Assembly: GCA_015680685.1 (NCBI GenBank)
Contig: MNCI01018369.1
Span: 207,584 to 252,129, forward strand
Length of the DNA stretch: 44,546 nt
Direction of reading: 5' to 3'
Source of the DNA: Gnetum montanum
Taxonomy: Eukaryota; Streptophyta; Gnetopsida; Gnetales; Gnetaceae
Position 1 is the stretch's first letter. The number at the start of each line of letters is the position of its first letter. The translations under genes were made by a program, and so were the position numbers. Below are positions 11,391 to 22,093 of the stretch, piece after piece. The notes under the pieces are model-generated. The model was not told where the DNA came from, made no database searches, and saw only the letters and a program-made list of their open reading frames with translations.

Positions 11391-12400
11391 AGGCTAATTT
11401 GGGATCAAAATAGAATCATTTCTGGATTTTATTCCAATGGTGACATTGTGTGGTGTAGGTAATGGTGACATTAATGCTTATTTCAATGTGCTTGTATGTG
11501 CTACTAGTGACATAAGTGCCAATACTGAGTTGATAGACTACAAATAATGCTAGAATGGTTGTGGAGCACACAAGTGGCATGTATGTTGATACTTTAGGAT
11601 CTCTCAAAATTTAAAATATTTCTCTAAAACCTCCAATTTTGGTCTTGACTTGATTTTCGAACCTAGTATTTATAGGCCTAACATTTCCAAAAATACATGG
11701 GATCTAGAATTGGCAACTCTAAGTTCAATTTTGAAAACTTAGAATAATGAGTATGGCACAAGTGATGTTGGATGATGCTCAGTGATTTTAACACAAGCAT
11801 TGGCATCACCTATCACTCTATACTTCAATTTTCCATTCCAAAACTCTAGGGATCATTATTGATGCTTGAACTAATATCGATCATTGTCAAGATGATGTCA
11901 ACTAGACACTAGAGACCACACAAAGCTAGAAGTATCATCTAAAATTAACTTTGATGACATTGCATAGGTGATACTAGCAAGTTAGTGGCACTTAGGCATC
12001 ACATAGGTAAAACACACTAATCCAAGACTTCTAATATCTCCAAAATCACTAAAACCAATGTTTATCATCTTAGGGATAATGTAGACTAGCTGTCAAAGGT
12101 TGAACAAAGTTAAAACTATAAGCAAAATATATGTTTTAGTGTTGGATACAATGGTACCATTGGTAGGTGTCACCTAATCTCACATGAGTAAAACATGTTA
12201 CTTTGAGCTTTGAAAATCTATTTAAAATGCTGAAATTAAGGTCTCTCTTCTAGGGGATGATCAAAGTTAACTGCTAGGAGCTTGTGGATGCTAAACACAC
12301 TATTCAAGATGGTGATTTTAGGGGTAATTTCATAGTCTAAGAAGATTTTATCATGTCGAATCTACACTTGTCCTGGTCATTCAAGTACCAAAAAAGAGGG
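11391..12400 (-). repeat. R1 5' LTR, second part with TATA box and U3
   Basis: Once R2 is removed, this follows directly on 4860. On the minus strand it has CTATAAATA at 11667-11675 in a context like that of the R6 LTR (43531-43539): AGGCCTATAAATACTAGG against GCAGCCTATAAATACCCTAG. Upstream of it (11760-12210) the word ATCACCTA or TAGGTGAT and variants occur in both orientations. The outer end is not clear; 12400 is a guess from the length of U3 in R6. Confidence 0.5.
11667..11675 (-). promoter_or_regulatory. R1 LTR TATA box
   Basis: CTATAAATA on the minus strand, in the same local context as the R6 and R4 LTR TATA boxes. Confidence 0.6.
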
Positions 12401-13105
12401 TACAAAAATAATATCTTATTATATTTAATTTTTAATGTTCCATGGATAATATATCATAAGATTATACACACTATCTTGTGGAATGTGTTAGACAAGTATT
12501 GTGGCTGGAAGATTTGGAGCATGCATATTATGTTATGTCCTTATATATAACATTTTTAAAACAAACATATTATTTTCTTCTTTTTCCCATTCAACAATTT
12601 ATATAGCACTTGAAACGTACTAAAGCCTACAACTACCATTGTTTTCTTGTTTGTATTTACGCTTAATCAAGTTTTATGAGGAGTTGGTATCTAGAATTAT
12701 TACTATTTCCTATGGTCAGGCTCAATGGCTAGTTAGATTGGAATAGAGTTCTATATATTTTATGGTTTTCTATGACAATTTTTAACTTCTATGAAATTTG
12801 GTTGTGAGTTCCTTTATTTTATCCAATTTTTGCATCTAAGGTTCATGGATGTATCATTATGTGCATGGACGTTTAGGACATATATGAGATTGATTTTTTC
12901 ATATGTCAATTTATTTTGATATGATCGTAGATTTTTGATATAGTTTGTGTGATATTGGGTATGCATTTATGGTTAGATTTGAGGGTTGTGAAACTTGTCT
13001 AGGATTGCAAGAACCTATTGTAGTACTACAGAGGGTTATCGATTTATGTTGTAATATTTTATTCTAAGTTATACTTTTTCTTTTTATTATTCATAGTATT
13101 TTAGT
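12401..13105. other. Unassigned AT-rich DNA
   Basis: No coding region, repeat edge or RNA gene is visible. It may hold the outer end of the R1 LTR and older flanking sequence. Confidence 0.4.
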
Positions 13106-15368
13106 TGTCATACCCTATGAAAACTATAGGTTATGGTTGATTCATGATCAAGTCACATTCATTGATTGTAGGATTTTGAACAGACCATGAATCGTGATCA
13201 CCTCATGGTCCTATCACGTTGGGATTTTATATGGGACATAGATTGTTGTTAATGTGTGGCTAAGTCATAGTGGTTGTGGTAAGGAATATGTATTGAACAC
13301 AATTCACAATTGACTCACAATGAAAACTACGATCTTATTGTAAGTTATAGTGGGGCTCTAAGTCAATTTAATATTTCTAGTTTTCATATGACTAATCATG
13401 AGGTGCTCAAAGTGGGTTTGTAATGGACGCTATGACCCAACCACAATTCATGATCTATATGAGATGTATACAATGAAATTTTTAGTCTAGTAGTGGTTCA
13501 TTCATGATATGAGGTAAATGAAAGTATGATCATTAAAGTCCATACTAATTATGTATGAGCACATGTGTAATGACTATATGTAGTATGAGTAGATGAGATC
13601 AAGTGTAGGAATGGTTGTAACATTTTTTGCACTTTAAACATGTTGTGAGTTTATGCTTACAACATTACATAACAATTACTATGATGTGCTTGTTATATTT
13701 TGAATAGTTCAGTACCTTCATTACCAATCTTATTTATGATGGTTTGTTATGTAATGTGGAATAAATGTTATCTGAAGGATCATGTAACACTAGATGCTTA
13801 TAATTGCTAGTTTAAACTATGTATGCTTGTATGTAGAATCATGTAGCATGGGTTACTTTTAACTATTGTTTTGTGATATTTTTGTGTGTATGATATTGAT
13901 GTGTATCAATGATGCATGTGGCACTAGTTTCCTATGTTGATTAATGGAGCCTAACTAAGCCTAGTATGATGTGTATTTTCTCAATTACATATGTAGCATT
14001 AGTTACTTGTTGTCAATTAGTTGGTAGAGTTAGCATTTGGTGTATGGACTAGCTTGTGATGAGGCATCCTAAAGGTAGTCTTAGGTTAACCCCCACCCCA
14101 CTATGATGCATTATGAAGGCTTATGTCTCAAGTCTCATTTTAAAAGTGGAAAACATATGTATGTTCATCTCTACAACTAGTGCATGACCTAGAATTATCA
14201 CTAATTGCATCTATGATCAACCCTCAAAAGGACTAATTTTTTCAAATCAAAGGTTGATAGACCCTAGCACTAGTTTGGTATAATAAAAGGCCAATAAAGG
14301 ACTTATAGGCATTTGATATAAATGCTCATAACTATTAATGCACATGCTACACTAAGTGCAGAAATGCCAACTATTATATGGATTTGTGCTTGATTGGTTT
14401 CATGCATCTATTTGGTCCTAGTAGTAATGGATGTGTTGATGTTTATGTGTATGTATGATTATGCATTAATAAGGAATAATAGGGTTTAAGACTTAGTAAT
14501 GAATCCCTACTAGCTAGTATGATTAGATGGTTGTCTAGTATGGTGTACATATAGATTTGCCTAAACATAGGTTATCATATGATGTTGATGTTGTAGTCTT
14601 TGGACACAAGTGATCACATGATTCTAATATGGATATGTTGGTGTGCTAGTACTACTTATGTTAGGTCTGTATATGCATTTGAAAACAAGCTAGTAGATGG
14701 ATCTATGCTTATCTTGTAGAAAACTAGTTGTTGCATGCTTTTGCTATGGATGTGTGAGGTGATGATATATGTGCATGTAATGCTCAATGTACTTGCAAGA
14801 TTGAATTTGATGTAGAATGCTCTCATTCTCCATTTCTTTCCTATAATACATACTTTTTAGTCATCTTTTAGGGGAAGTGTAAAGACATCACAATTAGTTT
14901 ATACTAACTATATGTTATATAGGTTATGGGGTTAAAGATGCATGAGAGTGCTAGGATGGTTAGAGGGAATGAAGTTATATACCTTTTATACATTTATGTA
15001 TCTTGTATATGTCAATGCTTTTAATGTATACATATCATCATGATTTTTCTATGGATATTATGTGAGATGGAATTTTTTTCATGTCATGTGATTGAAATAT
15101 ATATGTGATAACAAGATTGTAGATAGCATGCTTGATGTGTCATGTGATATTTTTGGCCTATGTACATGATGTTTTACAAAAAAGCAATATTATATGATGA
15201 TTGGAATTTTGGATTATTCTTAGTAGATGTGCTATGAAATTTTATTTAAATTAGATTTATTCCAATGTGGTTGTTTCTTATTTACATATTTTATTTTGAC
15301 TCTCTACTTATTATTTGATTTTGGGCATAACACCATCTTAGCATGGGTGCAGTAGGTAAGGTGTTACA
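13106..15368 (+). repeat. Possible old long LTR (TGTCATACC ... GGTGTTACA)
   Basis: The ends TGTCATACC and GGTGTTACA are inverted repeats at 7 of 9 positions, and resemble the TGTAACACC...GGTGTTACA ends of plant Del/Tekay-type LTRs, which are 2-4 kb long. The interior is G+T-rich on the plus strand, with many ATG and TATG words and no coding region. I find no target duplication (TTAGT against GGTTC) and no binding site after 15368, so it is a weak call: a worn solo LTR, or coincidence. Confidence 0.25.
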
Positions 15369-15856
15369 GGTTCATGGACCTATTTTCTAAGCATGATATG
15401 CTACTATCATTGGAACATCTTATGGATATGGCAACATTCAGAAGAGTTTGTTTGCATTGATAAACTAGATTGCAAATAGACATCGCTCATCCTCTAGATG
15501 AAAATATTTGTTTGCATTCTTGGTAATTGTTCATGTAGTATGCCAAGTCTTTCTCCACACATCTTTCACTAGTAATTGACTCTTGTATACTTCCTTCTTA
15601 GCTCTCTTACTTTACAACTTTCTTTGGTATCATAGTGAACTTGAAATTCATGCTTATAAAGCATAAATCATATTTCAAGTGGCTTACTTATTTCATTTTA
15701 GAACTTACCTATAATGATGAAGGCTAAGTTAGAGTATCTCAGGTTGGCAAGTTTGTGGTAATGGACAAGATTCTTAACCACTAGATCTTTTTATTTGAGT
15801 TCAATTTTTTGATAACATCCACGGTGTTAAAGACATTCTATCATAAGGGTAGATTT
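15369..15856. other. Unassigned DNA before R3, ending in a purine-tract look-alike
   Basis: No coding region recognised. The last bases, ATAAGGGTAGATTT before the R3 LTR, look like the R3 purine tract at 20571-20585 (AAAAAGGGGTAGAT), which is not expected upstream of a 5' LTR. Confidence 0.4.
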
Positions 15857-16911
15857 TGTTGACCATTTGGTATGTCAAAATATTGGAAAATGAATAAAGT
15901 GCAAAATGTGCTTGCGAAATCTTCTAGGACTTGGAAAGGACAAGAGCAAAGCAAGGGCATGATCAAGATAAGAACATGATGAGATCTAGACAAGAGCATA
16001 GTAAAGACCAAGAATTATTAAGACTAAGATGAGAGCTGATTACCAAAGTCTCAACAAAAAATGCAAGGGTGGAAGTTATCTACAAGTCAAAAGAAGATGT
16101 TCCAGTATCTACAAAGATGTCCCAAAATATCATCAAACATTCCAATGGCAAAGCTCAATCTCAAGCAAGATGTCCAAGAAAAATAATATACATCCCAACA
16201 AAAGTAAGATGTTCCACTTGCAAGTAGATGAAATTTAGTAAGATGTCCTAAGCACAAATGAGACATTCCAACTAGCTATTTTCTAGCCATTGCATGAACT
16301 TCAATGATCATTTGGCAAGAACAAAGCCTATAAAAATTGATATCTTTATGAAAAAGTAAGTACTATATACACTAATGTTCCCTTCATTGTACACATCTTG
16401 TGAATCAACTTGTTCTTCAATTCTTTATATTTTGTGAGTTGAATTATGAGATCACAAAGCAAGGAATATGTAATTAAAGTTACATTCTCTCCTAAATATT
16501 TCTTTTCTATTTGTAAGCCCTATGGGATTAATGTGCTTCTTGTAGGAAGGCATCATCTTGAGCTTGTTGGAACCTTGCAGTGTTAGGTGTGTTTCTTGAG
16601 AAGAAAAATCCCATTCAAAGATCAAGCCATTGTAAAGATTGTGGGATCTTGAAATCACATTTTAAGTTTATTGGGACCTTTCAAGATTAGATGTGTTTCT
16701 GTGTGAAAACACTTCATGCAAAGCTCAAACTTTGTAAAGGTTATGGTGTCCTTGAAACCACATTTTTCAAGAAACAAAGTTTGGAGGTGTGCAAGGATTC
16801 TACCCTCCAATGTGGATGTATCCAAGTTGGAAACCACATACATTTTAGTACAATTTTGAATTTTAAAATTGGTAAAAGTTGTTCAACCCCCTTCTAAGTT
16901 CTTAATCTTCA
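15857..16911 (+). repeat. R3 5' LTR
   Basis: Starts TGTTGACC and ends CTTCA, followed by the binding site. Between 16080 and 16290 the words AGATGTCC, GATGTTCC and ACATTCC recur in both orientations, then CTATAAAAA at 16328-16336 serves as TATA box. The end CAACCCCCTTCTAAGTTCTT is shared with R2. Confidence 0.9.
16328..16336 (+). promoter_or_regulatory. R3 LTR TATA box
   Basis: CTATAAAAA, about 40 bases after the cluster of repeated words. Confidence 0.55.
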
Positions 16912-16913
16912 AG

Positions 16914-16925
16914 TGGTATCAAAGC
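16914..16925 (+). other. R3 primer binding site (initiator Met tRNA type)
   Basis: TGGTATCAAAGC two bases after the LTR end, identical to that of R2. Confidence 0.85.
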
Positions 16926-16964
16926 CAAATACTCCTAGTTTTGAGTGTAACATCTTAGGAATGA

Positions 16965-18492
16965 ATGATGGAAGGAATGTCATACACAAAGCCACCAATG
17001 TTTGATGGGATCGACTTCATGTATTGAAAGGCTTGAATGCAAGCATTCTTTAAATCCATGGAGTTCAAAGTTTGGGAAACCATCCTAGAGGAATACATGC
17101 CATCCATTGATAGCACTACAAAGCCAAGAAGAAAATGGACTCATTATGAAAAAGATAAGTTTATGTTTGATTCCAAAACTAAAAATTGTCTTTATTATAC
17201 TTTAAATCTAAGTTAAATAGAGTACCTAGATGAAAAACTAAAAAAAAAATTGAGAGGTCTAGAAGCTACTTATGAAGGTATATTTTTTGTGAAGCAATCT
17301 AAGCTTCTAGTTTTACAAAGTGAATATGATAAATTAAAAATGAAAGAATAAGAGAAGATCAAAGATTATTTTTCTAGAGATAATGACTTAGTTGTAGCTA
17401 TCAAAGATACAAGAAAGGTTCTACTAGAAAGCAAGGTTATTATTAAAATCATTAGAACATTAGAGTCTAAATTTATACATAAAGTAACCACCATGGAAGA
17501 GATCAAATATTTTTTAGTCTTGAAGTTTGAAGAGCTACAAATTGAAATCATAGCTTATGAGATGAATCTCACAAATGAAGATGCAATCAAAGAAAACCCC
17601 ATTGCTTTCAAAAGTTCATCAAAGGAGAAGAAGCCATCTAAGCATGAAGCAAATAGTGAAGATGACTTAACTCTCTTGTCAACAACAGTTCAAAGACTAC
17701 TAACACAAAAAGAAAAGAGCTTTATTCAAATTAACATCAAAGGTAAAAATTTTCAAAAATTCTAATCTTGATGCATCATCTATAGAATGTTGGGTTTATG
17801 GTGGTAGAGGCCATGTGGCCTCTGAATGTCCAAGTATTAGTAGGTTGCAAAAGAAGGATTCATTTGAGGCTAAAAAGAAAGGAAAAAAACCTTTACACCA
17901 ACTAGTATGAGGAACAAAGTGAGGAGGAAGTAGATGATACTACTACAAACTCACATCTTATCTGCATGGCTTTTACACATGAAAATTCCACAAAAGGCCT
18001 TGAAGAGCCTAAAGGTAATATTGAGGATAGGTATAGTCTACTACATGAGGAAATTATTTGTTTTAATACTTTATACAAAAATATGAGAAGAACTATACAT
18101 GGGAAAGAAGATGAAATTTTTGAACTTTATACCATATGCTCCTCTTTAGAAAGGAAAATCTCAAATGTAAGGCTAAGGATCCACTACTAACCTAATTTCT
18201 TAAGAAGATGTGTAGTGATTCATCAAGTATAAGCCCTTTTTAAGAATTTGAGGCACCACAAGCTTTGCACAACAATGAAGATTTGGAAGAAGCTTCTCAA
18301 GAAGAAAATTACACAAGTATGGTATCATCTAATAAGAAATCCAAGTTTGAATATGCAATCCAAATTAGAAATACTACTTATTTTTGTTGTAAAATGTATG
18401 GGCATGCACAAACTTATTATCAACTACCATTAGAACATAATAACATGGCTACCTGGTCTTATCAAGAAAACCCTAAAAAGTGTAATTTGTAG
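16965..18492 (+). pseudogene. R3 gag (Ty1/copia)
   Basis: Structural protein of the element, aligned along its length with R2 gag. The start is ATG at 16965 or 16968, at the place used in R2. The N-terminal half keeps SYTKPPMFDGIDF, KRxW-like RRKWTHYEKDKFMFD, LEATYEG, LLVLQSEYDKLKMKE and FEELQIEIIAYEMNLTNE. The zinc knuckle near 17790 reads CWVYGGRGHVASEC: the second cysteine has become tyrosine, so metal binding would be lost. A frameshift near 17760 separates it from the first part. An acidic stretch and a coiled-coil segment (17966-18190) follow, then weak remains. Several stops are present. It is a non-functional copy. Confidence 0.75.
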
Positions 18493-20570
18493 GATACAAA
18501 AGCTTGGAGACCTAAAGAAAAAAATGAAGAAATAACTACAAGAGATATTTGAGGATCAAAATACAAGCATGAAGAAGAAGTAACTCCAAGAAAAATAAAA
18601 GATTCAAAGAAAGATGCTAATGACAAAATTAATAAGGAACAATGCATGCATGGGAGGTACTCTATGATGGAGGACCTCATCCCAACTTCAATAATCATTT
18701 CATCACTTAGGAGCAAGAAAGATAAAAAATGGTAAGTATAATTTAAATCCTTAACTTGTTGAAATCAGTTTTCCTTTAGTTAATTCATTGAGGGGATACT
18801 ATTGGAAATCTTTGTATATCCAAGGAAATCTTCACCTAATCTTACAAGGTGTTGAGTTAACAATCGAAGTTTCAATGGACTGACTCATCTTAATGGAGAA
18901 TCTTGAATGGAATAAAAACAAGGTAAAACCTAGTAAGATTGTCTGCTTCATTCTATAGTAGATAGACCATCTCATTAAAGAACATTTATGCTTTATGATC
19001 TAGCATGTATCATTCAAATAGTATTATGTTATGTATTGCTTGTTGAGCTATGGACCAAGAAAATGTTGTAGTTGCCTCACTCTATATGCAAAGCTCCCAA
19101 TGATTTTAGAAGGTTGATTGATGAAAAATCAGAAAATCAAATGGCTTAGACCCTTAATTGTTATTCATGGATCTCTTAGAAAAGGCAACACCATCACCTT
19201 GTTAAAAGATCTTCCTTATTAAATCTTGTAGAAATTTGTTGGTGTACCTATGCTTTTTAATATCAATGGTACCTATGCTTTTTTTTTAAGGGTACTACTA
19301 ATGGGAGACTTTGGTTTCCAAATGTCTCCACACTTAATCTTAGCATTGCAATATAGATTTAACAATATGATAAATGGATGAAAAAATTTTCTAATAGCTT
19401 CATTTTGCTAATTTTGGAAATCAAAGATGCATCTAATAATACGCTAGATAATCCTAAAAGATACAAGGATAGAACATCATTCTCCCTACAATAAATGCAT
19501 TACGTTAGAAGAAGATGGAAAGAAAATATAGCACATGCGCAGAGCGAGCCTATTCCTCATCAATAGTCATCATCTTTTAGGCTACTAGTGCAGGGGGAGT
19601 CTTTTAAGACTCTCACCAAAAAGACACTCAAATAGCAAGATTTTCCATTCTAGCACTCATACAAAATGAGCAAGAAGAGATCTACTCTTATTGAACTTGG
19701 ATAAAGTATCTAAGGTAAAAGTGTAAGTTAATTTTGGTCAAGATAATTTACCTTGCTATGTATTTTCTTGGTGCTGGTACTTGAAATTGACATGATTATA
19801 TATATTTGCCTTATGGGAATTACAATGAGCATATGGTAAAGTACCAAGTATGAAAAGTCATGTAGCTATCATTGACTATCCTTATGGTTATTGAATCTAT
19901 TTGCGTTATTGAGTTGATCTTACCTTTTTTTTCCTCTTAGAGATTTCAAGATGAATGTGTTACTGCTTTCTCCCCTTCCAATAGATAATTAATTTGTGTT
20001 ACCTTTTTGCTGATGTTGAAGAAGGGGAAAAAGTTTTGGTGTTGAAATTTTTGAGGTTAAAATTCCTGAAGTGGTATCTAAAATTCTTGTGGTGTTAAAA
20101 TTCTTAAGCTATCTAGAATTAAGATTTTTGGCATTTACAATAGATAGTGTTTTTGTTAGTAGTAGCCATTACATGATATATTTTTGGCTACATACTTTTA
20201 TTTACTATGGCATGATGTTTTAGAGATAGGATACTTATCTTTCAATGCTCAGCCTTTCGATTTCAACCTTTGGTTTTATATGGAAACATTTTTGACCAGC
20301 AAATTGAAAGGCTTTGATTATCTTTTTATGTGTTTTATAAATTAATTAGTTTTGACTTATTTTCTGAACAAATATGATCAACTCTTAATGGAACTTTTTT
20401 TTATTAGCCCTATGAAACCTTTACTAAAGGATGTGTATCTATTAACTATTGTCCATTCCCTTTTTAGCCTCAACTATATATATATTTCTACAAATGTTTA
20501 TGCTTTTTAATTATTTATCATATGATATTATGATGTTATGCTAACCCATTTTCTCAAGTTTTGACATCAC
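18493..20570 (+). other. R3 internal region without recognisable pol
   Basis: About 2.1 kb of AT-rich sequence between gag and the purine tract. None of the usual pol motifs (protease DTG, integrase DDE, reverse transcriptase YVDD, RNase H) is seen. Near 19540-19700 a short basic and Ser-rich reading frame (such as SFKTLTKKTLK) could be a remnant of a passenger gene, but it cannot be identified. Confidence 0.45.
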
Positions 20571-20585
20571 CAAAAAGGGGTAGAT
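20571..20585 (+). other. R3 polypurine tract
   Basis: CAAAAAGGGGTAGAT directly before the 3' LTR start TGTTGACC; equivalent to 10337-10352 in R2. Confidence 0.8.
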
Positions 20586-21009
20586 TGTTGACCTTTCGGT
20601 TTGTCAAAATCTTGGAAAATGGAGAAAGTGGAAAATGTGCTTGTGAAATCTTGCAGGATTTGGAAAAGAAAAGAGCATGATCATGATAAGAACATGATGA
20701 GATAGAAGCAACAGCATAGTAAAGATAAGATGTATTAAGACCAAGATGACAACACAATTGTCAATTTGATTTCCAAAGTTTCAACAAAGAATGCAAGTAT
20801 GGAAGTTATCTATAAGTCAAAAGAATGTGTTCTGGTATCTGCCAAGACATCCTAGAAGATCATCAGATGTCCTAATGGAAAAGCTTAATCTTAGGAAAAA
20901 CATCCAAGAAAAATACCAGATGTCCCAAGTATAGTTGGAACATCCATATGAGACATCCCAACAAAAGTAAGATGTTCCAACTTCAAGTAGATGAAATTGA
21001 AAGAGACGT
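20586..21009 (+). repeat. R3 3' LTR, truncated by the R4 insertion
   Basis: Matches 15857 onward, with several small indels, up to GATGAAATT..., where the R4 LTR begins. The remaining ~630 bases are missing from the visible sequence. Confidence 0.8.
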
Positions 21010-21902
21010 TAATGAGCGGCAAGGTATCCCTACGTCCAACCATATGAATCACACGCATTCACGCACAATCTGGTCAAATTCCATGGATGGGACTAGTTGC
21101 GCATCTAAATCATTATGCTTTGATTGCAGTATATTGTCTTCCCACTTGGACTAGTGGTAGCTTTATCACGTATGGTTTAGTCCAAAGTGAGGCATATGAT
21201 TGATGTTGCCTAATTCTATGCTGCTCCTAATGATAATAGATAGATAACTTAATTAAGCTAATAACTAGTAGAAAGTAAAATCTAAGCTAGCCTATGTGTG
21301 ATGAGTATTCGGTCCAAATGTCTACACATGCCTTGGACCTTGTATAACTACCACTAGGGTTGCCAAGCGTATGTCACTAGGCTTACCAAACAATACAATG
21401 TTGGGTTACCAAGTAATTGCACTTAAGCACTCATGACTAGTACTACTCATTCCGCTTAATGACAAGAATCGTAACGAGCAATAAATGAAAACATTATCTA
21501 AGGAAAATAGTAAATAATTAAACAATTAAATAATTAAAAGTAATAGTAAATCTAAGTGGATGCTGAAATGATGGAAGCAATCTCAATCTTTATTTCCAAT
21601 CATGTAACATGTCCAAGTACATCACACTCAAATAAGGATGTCGTACAATTACAAACATCACATTGTGGGCATGCACCAGCAAATAACAAAACTAGAAATT
21701 AATAATCTATGAAAAAGCTAATTGAAAACTGAAACTAAACTATCTCTTGATAATGCACCTGAGTGTTGTACTTATAGGCTAGCACAAAAGAGATGATATT
21801 AGATATCTGACATCACTTCCTGAGACCCGATATCACATATCTGATAACAAGGCTCTAATATTGGATATTCAATATCGAAGCTGACCAAATCATGACTCAT
21901 CA
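21010..21902 (-). repeat. R4 3' LTR
   Basis: Left end TAATGAGCGGCAAGG (probably TG ancestrally); right end CATGACTCATCA, directly followed by the purine tract. On the minus strand CTATAAGTA (TATA) lies near 21770-21778, and upstream of it (21790-21886) GATATC and ATATC words recur together with TGATGTCA. Confidence 0.85.
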
Positions 21903-21914
21903 TACCCCCACAAC
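21903..21914 (-). other. R4 polypurine tract
   Basis: Minus strand GTTGTGGGGGTA directly before the LTR start TGATGAGTCATG. Its position fixes the orientation of the element. Confidence 0.7.
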
Positions 21915-22093
21915 TGAATGAAAACTCATCCTCGAGTTAAACAAAATAAGCAACAAGTTCTTTACAAAATATTGGGAAGGTATGAAATTATTGACTAACT
22001 CAAATAATTAAACAAACAAATGGAATCTTACATGCTGCAGTGGTGTTTTACAGAAATTTAGACATAACATTACAAGACACAAAAATGCAAAGC

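Larger units (their letters stand above)
15857..21009 (+). mobile_element. R3: Ty1/copia-type element related to R2, 3' end cut by R4
   Basis: A 5' LTR (15857-16911), initiator-Met-type binding site, decayed gag (16965-18492), purine tract (20571-20585) and the first 424 bases of the 3' LTR (20586-21009) are visible on the plus strand. The 3' LTR stops where R4 begins. The remainder is not seen after R4 and may lie in the gap. Between gag and purine tract I find no pol, so like R2 it was probably non-autonomous. LTR ends and gag are close to R2, but U3 and internal sequences differ. Confidence 0.8.
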
